DNA of 64,000 bases from Ignavibacteriota bacterium (GTDB taxonomy: Bacteria > Bacteroidota > Ignavibacteria > Ignavibacteriales > Melioribacteraceae), in contig JADJOX010000007.1 of NCBI GenBank assembly GCA_016713565.1, positions 1,106,501-1,170,500 of the forward strand. The letters run 5' to 3'. The translations under genes and the position numbers were made by a program. Below are positions 26,991 through 35,744 of the stretch, in pieces. Under the pieces are notes generated by a model, which was given only the letters and a program-made list of their open reading frames with translations, searched no databases and was not told where the DNA came from. Positions within the stretch are counted from its first letter, which is position 1; every line of letters starts with the position of its first letter.

Positions 26991-28226
26991 TTAAATAATA
27001 TGTACAACCAAACCATCACGCAGTTTAGGCTCAAACCAAGTCGATTTAGGAGGCATAATTTCTCCGGCATCCGAAATATTTATCAGATCATTTATTGAAA
27101 CGGGATACATGGAAAATGCCGCTTTAGCTTTTCCGCTTTTAACCAATTTTTCTAATTCAGATGTTCCTCTAATACCACCAATAAAATCAATTGTTGTATC
27201 GGTTCTAATATCTTCAATGCCCAAAACAGGTTTAAGCAGATAATTTTCCAAAATACTTACGTCTAAATTTCCTCCGAAATTATCAGCTTTCTTAACATTT
27301 TCATTAGGTTTAAGTAAATACCATTTGTCGGAAATATATAAACAAATATTTTTCACATTTTTTGGTGAAGCTGAATCAGAACTTTCGACTGTAAAATTAT
27401 TTTTTATTTTATCTAAAAATTGTTCATTCGACATTCCCTTTAAATCAAAAATAACTCTGTTATAAGGCAAAATCTTTAATTGTTCCGCCGGAAATAAAAC
27501 CGCCATAAAGAAATTATATTCTTCCTTACCGTTATGATTTGGATTACTTTCTTTTTTTACAGCTCTTGCTCTGGCAGCGCTCGCTGCTCTATGATGTCCA
27601 TCGGCAATGTATAAAAATTTGGTTTTGGCAATTTCATCAATTATTTCTGAATTATATTCTTTGGGAAGAATCCAAATTTTATGAATAATCCCATCATTGG
27701 TAGTAAAATTATAAATAGGCTCTACTTCATCCATTGTTTTTTCAATAATCTTATTTACTTTATCTATTCCTTTATACGTTAAAAAAACCGCGCCGGTTTG
27801 AGCATCTGTAGTTATAATATGATTTGTTCTATCGTCTTCTTTAGCTTTTCTGGTCTTTTCATGCTTCTTGATAATATCATTTTCATAATCATCAACTGAA
27901 AAAGTTGCCGCAATTCCAACTTGCTTTTGTTCGCCCATTGTTAAATGATATATATAAAATCTTTCTTCATTATCTTGAACTAAATATTTTTCCTTAACAA
28001 ATTTTTGAAAATTATCTCTTGCCTTTTCATAAACGGATTTATCATAAGAATTCGTGTTTTCCGCAAGCTCTATTTCCGATCTTGTAACTCGTAAAAAATT
28101 ATATGGATTTTCTGCCGCAAGATTTGCCGATTCTTCTCTATTAACAACATCATAAGGTACGCTTGCTACAAGATGAGCAAGTTTTTCCGCAGGACGAAAT
28201 GCTTTAAAAGGTTTAATAACCGCCAT
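26991..28226 (-). CDS. DUF1015 family protein
   Basis: The 411-residue protein begins AVIKPFKAFRPAEKLAHLVA and has PYDVVNREES, NPYNFLRVTRSE, FYIYHLTMGEQKQVGIAA, HEKTRKAKEDDRTNHI, YIADGHHRAASAARAR and LRDGLVVHII, the complete DUF1015 pattern. A possible kinase or nucleotide role has been suggested for this family, partly from its association with serine metabolism; the reaction is not known with confidence. It precedes serC on the same strand with a gap of about 140 bases. Confidence 0.88.
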   Translation of the reverse strand: MAVIKPFKAFRPAEKLAHLVASVPYDVVNREESANLAAENPYNFLRVTRSEIELAENTNSYDKSVYEKARDNFQKFVKEKYLVQDNEERFYIYHLTMGEQKQVGIAATFSVDDYENDIIKKHEKTRKAKEDDRTNHIITTDAQTGAVFLTYKGIDKVNKIIEKTMDEVEPIYNFTTNDGIIHKIWILPKEYNSEIIDEIAKTKFLYIADGHHRAASAARARAVKKESNPNHNGKEEYNFFMAVLFPAEQLKILPYNRVIFDLKGMSNEQFLDKIKNNFTVESSDSASPKNVKNICLYISDKWYLLKPNENVKKADNFGGNLDVSILENYLLKPVLGIEDIRTDTTIDFIGGIRGTSELEKLVKSGKAKAAFSMYPVSINDLINISDAGEIMPPKSTWFEPKLRDGLVVHII

Positions 28227-28309
28227 TATTTTAAACTCTCCTAAATAATTATTTTTTTAATTATAAGTTAATAAATTACGACATTAAAGGATATCTAAGT
28301 CGAAAATAA

Positions 28310-30178
28310 TTATTGAACCAATGTGATCATCTGATCAAGTTCAGCTAAAATTTCGTCTTCTGTTCCTTCCAATCCAACGCTTTTAAATCTAATATTTCCA
28401 TTTTTATCAATAATGAATTTAGTAGGAATTCCTTCAACTCCATAGCTATCTATAACTTCATTTTTATCGTCAAGTAAAACATGAAACGGATACTTATTTT
28501 TAGCAATAAAATCCGTCGCGTTTTTTAATTTGTCGTCTACTCTTTCCCAAGTGTTAACGAATAAAAATTTAACATTTCTTTCTTTGCCAAATTTATTAAC
28601 CGCCTTTTCCATAATTGGAAATGATTGCAAACATGGTCCGCACCAAGTTGCCCAAAAATCTACAATTACTGTTTGTCCTTTAAAATCTGCCAAACTTACC
28701 GGGTTTCCTTTAAGATCCTTTAAGGTGAATTTTGGAGCAGGTTTATTCATAATAGAGCTTTTTAATTTTTCCTTCATATTTTCATTTGCACTTGCATTAA
28801 TTTCACCAAGATATTTATCTAAATTATCTTTAGTTCCGCCGGTTTTAATAAAAGCTTCTTTCAAAATTTCTTTCATTTTATTAGTACTTTTTCCCGCAGA
28901 AATAAATTGCTCGGCTTTCTGTTTAACCTTTTCAAAATCACCTAATTTAAATAATGCCGAAATATAGCTTTCATTAATTTCTGACATATCAGATTCGGTT
29001 ATTTGAACAGCTTCTTCAAATGATTTAACCGCCGCATTATTATTGCCCAACTCACTTTGAATATTTCCGTAAGTATCCAATATCATTGCCAAAGAATTCT
29101 TTTTAGAAGTTTTCCATTCACTTTCATCAACGTAAGGCGGTTTTTTACCGGTTGGATTTTCAACTTCTTTTCTCGCTAGTTCGATTCCTTTTTCGGAATA
29201 TTTTAACGCGTCTTTAAGATTTTTTTTGGTTTCAAACAATCTCCAAGCAATACCATTGTATATGTTTGAATTCGTCATATTTGTATAATCAGACAACATC
29301 TTTTCGGCATTTGATATTTTATTTTCTTTTACTTGCTGACTAACGATACTCGAAAGCATATATTGAAGTAAATCGCTATCCTTATCAATTTTAACATATT
29401 CATTAAATACATTTAACTTTTTTTCAATGGTTAACATATTTCTGAATTTTGTATAATATTTAGATTTAACCAAATTTGATTGAGGATATTCTTTTTCAAT
29501 TAGTTCAACATATTTTAATGATTTTACATGATCGCCCAAGTTCTTTGTCCAATTTGCCAAAAACTCCAATTCGTTTTGAGATAAATTATCTTTTTCTTCA
29601 ATTAGCTCAATTTCGGCAGAAGCCGCACTGTCGATTTTGTTCTTAGGAAAAGAACTCACATAACCATTAAGAAAATCACCTTTCAATTCAGGATGTTTGG
29701 CGAATTCTTCCTTGAAATATTTATTTGCCAATTCACTGTCTTTTTTCAAACTTATTGCACTTGCCCAACGTTGGTATATGTTACCTAAGCCGGCTTTAAA
29801 TCCAACAAGTTCATTTTTATCTTTGTCATAAATCGGAATTACATAACCAAGCTGATCATTATCATCAAAAATTTCACCGGATTTAAATTTTGCGATCAAT
29901 CCTTTTGTTTCATTATCAATTTTAAATTTCCCTGTCCAAGTGTTTTTATCTTTAGTTAAAACTACTTTGCTTGTGTTTAAAAGTTCAACTCCAAAAGAAT
30001 AAACTAACATTTCCATTTCCGAAACATTTTTTAAATTTTCTTTATCGGGAATAAAATTTATTGTAATTTCATTTCCAGTTTCAGGTTTTTCGGGAACAAC
30101 TGAAAACTTTTGCTGTTTATCTTGCGAGCAAGCAAAAACAATAATTATAAGTAATATTAATGCGATTAGTTTTTTCAT
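28310..30178 (-). CDS. TlpA-like thiol-disulfide oxidoreductase lipoprotein with TPR-like region
   Basis: The 622-residue lipoprotein has a lipobox VFAC (Cys17). A strand-rich N-terminal part is followed by a long helical, TPR-like middle (about 130-470, with blocks such as NDNSALKYSEKGIELA-type helices). A thioredoxin/TlpA domain occupies the last 140 residues. The active site WATWCGPC lies near residue 512 and is intact. VDFW before it and GVEGIPTKFIIDKNGNI after it (cis-Pro) are typical. It probably reduces or transfers disulfides at the envelope, with the repeats binding partners. The gene is monocistronic. Confidence 0.85.
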   Translation of the reverse strand: MKKLIALILLIIIVFACSQDKQQKFSVVPEKPETGNEITINFIPDKENLKNVSEMEMLVYSFGVELLNTSKVVLTKDKNTWTGKFKIDNETKGLIAKFKSGEIFDDNDQLGYVIPIYDKDKNELVGFKAGLGNIYQRWASAISLKKDSELANKYFKEEFAKHPELKGDFLNGYVSSFPKNKIDSAASAEIELIEEKDNLSQNELEFLANWTKNLGDHVKSLKYVELIEKEYPQSNLVKSKYYTKFRNMLTIEKKLNVFNEYVKIDKDSDLLQYMLSSIVSQQVKENKISNAEKMLSDYTNMTNSNIYNGIAWRLFETKKNLKDALKYSEKGIELARKEVENPTGKKPPYVDESEWKTSKKNSLAMILDTYGNIQSELGNNNAAVKSFEEAVQITESDMSEINESYISALFKLGDFEKVKQKAEQFISAGKSTNKMKEILKEAFIKTGGTKDNLDKYLGEINASANENMKEKLKSSIMNKPAPKFTLKDLKGNPVSLADFKGQTVIVDFWATWCGPCLQSFPIMEKAVNKFGKERNVKFLFVNTWERVDDKLKNATDFIAKNKYPFHVLLDDKNEVIDSYGVEGIPTKFIIDKNGNIRFKSVGLEGTEDEILAELDQMITLVQ

Positions 30179-30299
30179 AAATCCTCGATTTACATTTTAT
30201 AATTCAATTAGTATTACAAAAATACCATTTTCTATTTAATTTTATTGCCTTGCTAATATGAAAGATTTATAACTAATTTTTATAAAAAAGAATAATGAA

Positions 30300-30692
30300 A
30301 TGTTTGATCAAGACGTAAAATATTTTACCCCTCAAGAAGCAAATAGAACTTTGCCTTTGGTAAGAAAAATAGTTAAGGATATTTTAGATCACAGTTTCGA
30401 ATTAAAAACAATTTCGGATTCTGTTGACGGAGATATAAAAAATAATCAAGAAGCACAAAATTTAATTTATGCTATTAACGGATTTATGGAAGAATTGGAA
30501 GAAATAGGATGTTTTTATAAAGATTGGAATTTTAATGTTGGCTTGGTTGATTTTCCTGCAGTTGTAAATAATGAAGAAGTTTACTTATGTTGGAAAAGTG
30601 ATGAAGAAAAAATTATTTATTACCACGGAATTAATGATGGCTACAAAGGAAGGAAATTAATTCCCGAACAATATTTTAAAAATCCTTATTAA
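30300..30692 (+). CDS. DUF2203 family protein
   Basis: The 130-residue protein begins KYFTPQEANRTLPLVRKIVKDIL and has a helical first half, then LEEIGCFYKDWNFNVGLVDFPA, YLCWKSDEEKIIYYHGINDGY and a terminal RKLIPEQYF. This is the DUF2203 pattern, a small soluble family of unknown function. A possible out-of-frame ATG lies 4 bases upstream; the chosen start gives the conserved N-terminus. It is followed 21 bases later by a membrane protein gene. Confidence 0.8.
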   Translation: MFDQDVKYFTPQEANRTLPLVRKIVKDILDHSFELKTISDSVDGDIKNNQEAQNLIYAINGFMEELEEIGCFYKDWNFNVGLVDFPAVVNNEEVYLCWKSDEEKIIYYHGINDGYKGRKLIPEQYFKNPY

Positions 30693-30713
30693 AACATTTT
30701 TGTAATTATTTCT

Positions 30714-31067
30714 ATGTTGAGTAAAAATAAGTCGAAACTTGAAAACATATCTCATTTTATTACCGGTTTTATTGCTCTTTTAACGGCGTTCGATAATTAT
30801 GGATTACAAAATCCTTCCTATATTATTTTTGCTGTTCTCGGCTTAATTGTTATTTCTTTAACCATTTTCAAAAATAAACTTTCCGAGAAAATTCCATGGA
30901 TTGACAGTACCTTTATTTTTATAGATGGAATTATTTCACTGATTATTGCCGTTGATTATTTTTTACACGGCAAAAAAGCTTTGCCGTTTACTATCTTATT
31001 CGCGGGAATAATGCAGATTTCGGTCGGTTTTTATAAACTTAAGAAAAAATTAGCTGTAGAGAAATAA
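30714..31067 (+). CDS. small membrane protein, four predicted helices
   Basis: The 117-residue product has four hydrophobic helices (about 12-27, 34-51, 65-82, 88-107) with LENISHFITGFIALLTAFDNYG at the start and a basic tail FYKLKKKLAVEK. No conserved motif that I recognise is present. The gene lies 21 bases downstream of the DUF2203 gene and may share its transcript. It resembles small DoxX-like or HdeD-like integral membrane proteins in size only. Function unknown. Confidence 0.65.
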   Translation: MLSKNKSKLENISHFITGFIALLTAFDNYGLQNPSYIIFAVLGLIVISLTIFKNKLSEKIPWIDSTFIFIDGIISLIIAVDYFLHGKKALPFTILFAGIMQISVGFYKLKKKLAVEK

Positions 31068-31323
31068 AAGTTACGCCGCAAAATTAGAATTGGATTAATT
31101 TATTTTAAGTTAAAAATTTTTATTTTCAGCAAATTCTTTTCAAGTTCTTCAATAAAAACATTGAGTGCTCAAGAATCTCATAAACGTCTATCGATCTTTC
31201 TAAAGTATCTTGATTTTTCATTCCGCGTTATCATTTTAAAACAATAAATAATTTTAAGGTTCAAATAATGATAAAAATAGTATTTGGCAAATTGAAAGCA
31301 ATATACTTAAATATCATGAGATT

Positions 31324-31752
31324 TTATTTTTCTTCTTTAATTGTATATGAATGCGTAATTTCGACAGATTTTTGAAGCATTGCGGTAACGCTGCAATATG
31401 TCGTTTGCGATAATTCAATCGCGCGTTGAACATCCGTTTCTTTAATATCTTTTCCTGTAATTACAAATTCCAAGTGAATTTTTGTAAATACTTTTGGATG
31501 CGATTCTGCGGATTCCGCGGAAATTTGTATTTCAAAATCGGCTAATTTTATTCTTTTCTTCTCTAAAATGGAAATCACATCTGCGGCTGTACAACCTGCA
31601 AGACCAATTAAAATAAGTTCTTTCGGTCTTGTACCTGCATTGTTACCGCCAAAATTTTCGGGACCGTCCATCGCAATCCAATGATTTGAATCAGCTTTGC
31701 CAACCATTGAAATCCCTTGTATTTGTTTAACTACCGCTTTGTGCTGTGCCAT
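31324..31752 (-). CDS. OsmC family peroxiredoxin-like protein
   Basis: The 142-residue protein has the OsmC fold with two conserved cysteines, one in GLAGCTAADVISIL (about residue 54) and one in SQTTYCSVTAML (about 120). Such pairs reduce organic hydroperoxides. GPENFGGNNAGTRPKELIL upstream of the first Cys is typical of the YhfA-like subgroup. Spacing from other genes suggests its own transcript. A second OsmC gene occurs at 56799, linked there to a sigma factor. Confidence 0.9.
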   Translation of the reverse strand: MAQHKAVVKQIQGISMVGKADSNHWIAMDGPENFGGNNAGTRPKELILIGLAGCTAADVISILEKKRIKLADFEIQISAESAESHPKVFTKIHLEFVITGKDIKETDVQRAIELSQTTYCSVTAMLQKSVEITHSYTIKEEK

Positions 31753-31871
31753 TTTTTCTCCGATTTTTAACAGGTATGATGAAAATTTTTAATTAGGGTT
31801 TCTTAAAAGTGAGTGAAAATTTTTAAAAACTGCTTAAGGCGAAAAATATTTTTGAAAGTAATTATTTATAC

Positions 31872-32207
31872 TCACCATAAACCAAAATACAATGAATAGG
31901 GTCTTTCTAATTCATCACTAAACTCCAATAAACTTATGTTTCTTGATTTTCTTAGAAACTCTTTCCCGTCAATGAAAACCAAAATTGTTGGTACCGCAAA
32001 TATTCTGTTTTGCGCCGCAACTTCTTTCATTGTTTCGCAATCAACATAAGCCATTTTTATTTTGGGGAATTTTTCATTTAAAAGCTCTTGAACTTTTGGT
32101 TTTAAAACTTTACAAACATTGCATTGAGGAGTACTGAAGTAAAACAAAGCGGCTCTGTTGGATTCAATGAATTCATCATATTCGATTTGCGATTTAATAT
32201 CTGTCAT
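31872..32207 (-). CDS. thioredoxin-family protein with CNVC active site
   Basis: The 111-residue protein has a thioredoxin fold with strand AALFYFSTPQ, active site CNVC (Cys29, Cys32) instead of the usual CGPC, and the cis-Pro segment IFAVPTILVFIDG. Both cysteines remain, so redox activity is possible, but the changed dipeptide should alter redox potential. The ending (EFSDELERPYSLYFGLW) is not typical of classic thioredoxin. The gene lies downstream of the BON-LysM gene on the same strand, separated by a strong terminator, so it is probably transcribed independently. Confidence 0.85.
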   Translation of the reverse strand: MTDIKSQIEYDEFIESNRAALFYFSTPQCNVCKVLKPKVQELLNEKFPKIKMAYVDCETMKEVAAQNRIFAVPTILVFIDGKEFLRKSRNISLLEFSDELERPYSLYFGLW

Positions 32208-32225
32208 ACTCTACATTTTATTAAT

Positions 32226-32255
32226 TAAAAAAACCGCAGCTTAAATGCCGCGGTT
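32226..32255 (-). terminator. rho-independent terminator of the BON-LysM gene
   Basis: On the minus strand a 9-bp stem (AACCGCGGC pairing with GCTGCGGTT, one G-U pair) with a 6-base loop is followed directly by a run of T. This is a textbook intrinsic terminator. It lies 28 bases after the stop of the LysM gene and before the thioredoxin gene start. Confidence 0.85.
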
Positions 32256-32282
32256 ATAAAATATAAAATATTTTCAACAAAA

Positions 32283-32666
32283 TTAACTAACAAAAGGTAT
32301 TTTTAATTCTTGACCAACCTTAATTAAATCGGGATTTTTTAACTGATCTTTATTAACATTAAAGATTTCCATATATTTTTTTGCGTCGTCAAAATATTCT
32401 TTTGCCATTTTGCTTAAAGAATCGCCGCTTACAACTTTGTGAATATGATAATAATCTTTTGCTTCAACTTTAATATCAGCTTTCATATCTGAAGCCGCCT
32501 GTCCGCCAATTTCTTTAATTTTATCCCAGATTTTATTTTTTTCATATTGTGTATGAACCGTTCCAGCTATTTTTAAACTTCCTGCGGCTTCTTCAACTTT
32601 TGCATCTTTCATATTAAATTTATTGCAAAGATCTAGTACCGGACCATATTTCATAGTTAGTGCCAT
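32283..32666 (-). CDS. BON-LysM protein (Kbp/YgaU-like)
   Basis: The 127-residue protein has an N-terminal BON-like domain (about 15-68, KIAGTVHTQYEKNKIWDKI) and a C-terminal LysM domain (about 73-125, YHIHKVVSGDSLSKMAKEYF ... LIKVGQELKIP). No signal peptide is present. The architecture matches E. coli Kbp (YgaU), a cytoplasmic potassium-binding protein, although potassium binding cannot be read from sequence. A near-perfect AAAGGAGG site lies 4 bases before the ATG, suggesting high expression, and a strong terminator follows. Confidence 0.85.
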   Translation of the reverse strand: MALTMKYGPVLDLCNKFNMKDAKVEEAAGSLKIAGTVHTQYEKNKIWDKIKEIGGQAASDMKADIKVEAKDYYHIHKVVSGDSLSKMAKEYFDDAKKYMEIFNVNKDQLKNPDLIKVGQELKIPFVS

Positions 32667-32714
32667 ATTACCTCCTTTAATTTTTTAATTATAATTTTGG
32701 ATAAGATAAAGTTT

Positions 32715-33572
32715 TTATTTCCAAATTTCAATATAATCATTAATAAATTGTTGAAATTTTATCGGTTCTCTATTTAATATTTTTTGTAAATCATTTGTGA
32801 TAAAATCAATTTTCCCATCTTTTATATGTTCACATAATTGTAAAGTTCCAGCAATTGTTTCTTTTGTCCAATTTGCGTTTTGAAGTAATTTTTCGAACAC
32901 TCTTTCAGGAATATCTTTATAATCAATTTTTTTATTTAAAGCTTCAGAAAATAAAAAGGAAACAACATGAAAATTTATTGATTGACTTCCGGTAAGTTTG
33001 AAAGTTGAATTTTTCAGCTTTTCATCGAGTAGAGAACAAACAGCTACATCGGCAACATCTCTCATATCAACAAAACTAACTTTGGCGTTTGAGGCGGGAA
33101 TTGCTATTTCCTCTTCCGAAACAATAAAATCCTTAAACAAATACATAAAATTCTGCATATAAACATTGGGATGAATGAAGACGTGCGGAATTTTACTTTT
33201 TTTAATGTGATTCTCAATTTCCTTTAAAGGCTTATCTAATTTACTTTCTATACTTATTGCGGAAATATTTACAATCAGTTCAATTCCATTTTCAATTGCG
33301 GAATTAATCGCGTTTATAACTTTTTCTTGAATTCCATAATAAGAAGGCGGTGAAACCAGCAGTAATTTTTTTATGTTTTTAAAGGTTAGACTAAATGTTT
33401 CAGAATCAAAATAATCAAATTTTACAAATTGAGTATTTCTTAAATTCATTTTTTCCGCTTTATTCGGATCTCTTACGGCAACCCTGACAAATTGATTTTT
33501 ATCAATGAGTTTTTTTGCTATTTCTAAACCCATTGTTCCGCTTGAACCAATTATTAAAATTTCTTCTTTCAT
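32715..33572 (-). CDS. NmrA-like NAD(P)-binding protein
   Basis: The 285-residue protein begins MKEEILIIGSSGTMGLEIAKKL, a dinucleotide-binding Rossmann motif, followed by VRVAVRDPNKAEKM, KKLLLVSPPSYYGI and HVFIHPNVYMQNFMYL, as in NmrA/QOR2-type proteins of the atypical SDR group. These act as redox sensors or quinone reductases. I chose the ATG at 33572 because GGAGG lies 5 bases upstream. The frame extends 12 codons further upstream without a better site. Confidence 0.85.
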   Translation of the reverse strand: MKEEILIIGSSGTMGLEIAKKLIDKNQFVRVAVRDPNKAEKMNLRNTQFVKFDYFDSETFSLTFKNIKKLLLVSPPSYYGIQEKVINAINSAIENGIELIVNISAISIESKLDKPLKEIENHIKKSKIPHVFIHPNVYMQNFMYLFKDFIVSEEEIAIPASNAKVSFVDMRDVADVAVCSLLDEKLKNSTFKLTGSQSINFHVVSFLFSEALNKKIDYKDIPERVFEKLLQNANWTKETIAGTLQLCEHIKDGKIDFITNDLQKILNREPIKFQQFINDYIEIWK

Positions 33573-33794
33573 ACTTCCTCCAAGTTCTGAATATTTTAAA
33601 ATCGACAAACTTAATTTTAAGACTTAAAATGTGGATGTAAATTGTGAGAATGCAGAATAGTCTTTATTTGTTCAGTAATATAACTAAGTTTAAGTTAAAA
33701 TCAAGAAATTTTACTTAGTATTGATTAAGCTTTTCTAAAAATTAAATGTTCAATTTTCATATCTTACAGCACAATAATTTTGAAATATATCTAA

Positions 33795-34292
33795 ATGGAA
33801 TCGTTTTTTTTCCTTGCAGTAATATTAGGCATAATGTTAATTTTATTGGCATTTGCCGGATGCATAATTCCCGGTTTACCGGGACCTCCATTGGCATATC
33901 TGGCATTACTGCTTTTGAAATTTGCCGAAGCTTCAACTTTCAGCGCTTCATTTTTGGTGATTGTCGCTTTTTTGAATATCGCTGTTTATTTTTTAGATTA
34001 TTTACTTCCTTTTATGGGAGCAAAAAGTTTTAAAGCTTCTAAAAAAGGCATTGTTTTTTCAATAATTGGTATGCTTATCGGAATGTTTTTCTTTCCTCCG
34101 TTTGGAATGATGCTAGGATTGCTGTTAGGAGCAATTCTAGGAGAATTGCTCGCCGGAAAAGTAAAATCTGAAGCTGTAAAGATTGGCTTAGTTACTTTTG
34201 CATTTAGTATTCTTGGCATTTTAATTAAAATTATTTTAACCGCGGTTATGGCTTTTTATTTTACCAAAGCTGTTTTAGAAAATTTGGCGTGA
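33795..34292 (+). CDS. DUF456 membrane protein
   Basis: The 165-residue integral membrane protein has about five helices and the DUF456 signature GCIIPGLPGPPLAYLALLLL near residue 23. YFLDYLLPFMGAKSFKASKKG (about 62-82), then a glycine-rich FPPFGMMLGLLLGAILGELLAG. The family is common and uncharacterised. It precedes the BtuF-like lipoprotein gene by 9 bases and may share its transcript. Confidence 0.85.
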   Translation: MESFFFLAVILGIMLILLAFAGCIIPGLPGPPLAYLALLLLKFAEASTFSASFLVIVAFLNIAVYFLDYLLPFMGAKSFKASKKGIVFSIIGMLIGMFFFPPFGMMLGLLLGAILGELLAGKVKSEAVKIGLVTFAFSILGILIKIILTAVMAFYFTKAVLENLA

Positions 34293-34301
34293 GAAGAATT
34301 T

Positions 34302-35204
34302 ATGATAATAAAATTTTACGTAAAACAATCAATATTATTTCTATTATTTTTTGTTTTGTTAAGTTGTAATGAAAATCCCGAAACAAATGTAAATAAGTCC
34401 TTTATTTTGGACGATTTAGGCAAAACATTTGAGCCGAAATCAAAAATTGAAAGAATTGTTTCTTTGGCTCCAAATTTAACGGAATTATTGTTTACGTTAA
34501 AGGTCGGGAATAAAATTGTCGGAAATACAAAATACTGCAATTATCCTGATTCAGCAAAAAGTATTGAAAAAGTAGGCGATTTGCTGACTGTTGATGCTGA
34601 AAAAATTGTAACATTAAAACCTGATATAATATTTATTACTGTAGAGGGAAATTCTAAGTTTGATTACGATAAATTAAAACAGCTTGGCTTCAATGTTTTT
34701 GTTTCTAATCCCAAAAATTTTAAGGGAATAAAAAAAACATTAAAGGATATGAGTAAAATATTAGATCGGGAAAAATACGCGGATTCTTTGATAGAAAATT
34801 GGGATTTAAGAATTGCGAAAGTCAAAGAAACTCACAAAGTAATTGTTGCCGAAACCGCTCTTTTTTTAGTATCAACAAATCCAATATTTACAGTTGGGAA
34901 AAATTCATTTATAAATGAAATTATTACTTTTGCCGGATTAAAAAATATTGCCGCAGATAAAGATATAAATTACCCTTTGCTTAACCGTGAGGAAATTTTA
35001 AAAAGAGACCCCGACTATATTATTCTTTATGAAACTAACACTAATAAATTTGATGAATTGCTGAAAGTTTATCCGGAATGGAATACCTTAAAAGCTGTAG
35101 TAAATAAAAGAATATTTTTTATAAATGCAGATTTATATTCTCGTCCCGGACCTCGGTTTGTGGATGCGGTGGAAAATTTAAATAAAATGATCTTAAAAAA
35201 CTGA
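34302..35204 (+). CDS. BtuF-like periplasmic-binding lipoprotein
   Basis: The 300-residue lipoprotein has a lipobox VLLSC (Cys22). It carries a TroA/BtuF-type substrate-binding fold: RIVSLAPNLTELLFTLKVGNKIVGNTKYC, a long backbone helix (LKDMSKILDREKYADSLIENWDL) and lobe 2 with NEIITFAGLKNIA and RDPDYIILYETN. Members bind corrinoids, haem or iron-siderophores for an ABC importer. No permease or ATPase gene is adjacent, so the partner is elsewhere. It starts 9 bases after the DUF456 gene. Confidence 0.88.
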   Translation: MIIKFYVKQSILFLLFFVLLSCNENPETNVNKSFILDDLGKTFEPKSKIERIVSLAPNLTELLFTLKVGNKIVGNTKYCNYPDSAKSIEKVGDLLTVDAEKIVTLKPDIIFITVEGNSKFDYDKLKQLGFNVFVSNPKNFKGIKKTLKDMSKILDREKYADSLIENWDLRIAKVKETHKVIVAETALFLVSTNPIFTVGKNSFINEIITFAGLKNIAADKDINYPLLNREEILKRDPDYIILYETNTNKFDELLKVYPEWNTLKAVVNKRIFFINADLYSRPGPRFVDAVENLNKMILKN

Positions 35205-35318
35205 AAGATGACATTTTTTGGAATGATGGCAACTTTTTATTTTCGGAATCGATTGATTAATTGATAGAATTTTAGAGATTTTATCTTTATATCATTTTTG
35301 TTTATAAAATTAAATTTT

Positions 35319-35627
35319 TCATTTCGGTTCCCAAGCGGAACCTTCACATGGAATTTCATCTTCTGTGGGATGTTCATCCAACTTTAAACATAAAACGGCC
35401 GTTTCATCAAAATATTTGCAGCTTGAACATAAAGTATTGGTTATAACATTTGCGTTATTTTCGCTAAATATATTGAATTGGATAACCGCGGGATGAATAA
35501 TTACCGCGTAAACGGAAATTGAAACGATTGCCCACCAAAATTTATATTCAATATAATCCAAAAACAGCCAAAGTAAAGGAATTAATATCGCGGTCCTTAT
35601 TATTCCCCAATAAATTATTGCGCCCAT
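35319..35627 (-). CDS. small two-helix membrane protein with cysteine tail
   Basis: The 102-residue protein has two hydrophobic segments (about 5-24 and 29-50) and a soluble C-terminal tail with four cysteines, Cys67, Cys70, Cys80 and Cys94, in the pattern C-x2-C-x9-C-x13-C ending PCEGSAWEPK. The pattern suggests a metal site or small iron-sulfur-like fold at the membrane face. I do not recognise the family. It stands alone between two plus-strand genes. Confidence 0.65.
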   Translation of the reverse strand: MGAIIYWGIIRTAILIPLLWLFLDYIEYKFWWAIVSISVYAVIIHPAVIQFNIFSENNANVITNTLCSSCKYFDETAVLCLKLDEHPTEDEIPCEGSAWEPK

Positions 35628-35744
35628 TTTGCTTTAAATGTTATAATCTTGTTAAATTGATTTTAGAGATATATTAAGTTAATTTTAATATTCTATTTTT
35701 GCAATTGAAACAAGAAGTTAAAGAATTTTTAATTTGAGGTATTT

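Noticed and set aside
31100..31221. Possible 40-codon minus-strand ORF (MKNQDTLERSIDVYEILEHS, then IEELEKNLLKIK in a second frame)
   Set aside because: It needs a one-base fix, has no good ribosome-binding site, and each open piece is about 20 codons, which is common by chance in AT-rich DNA.
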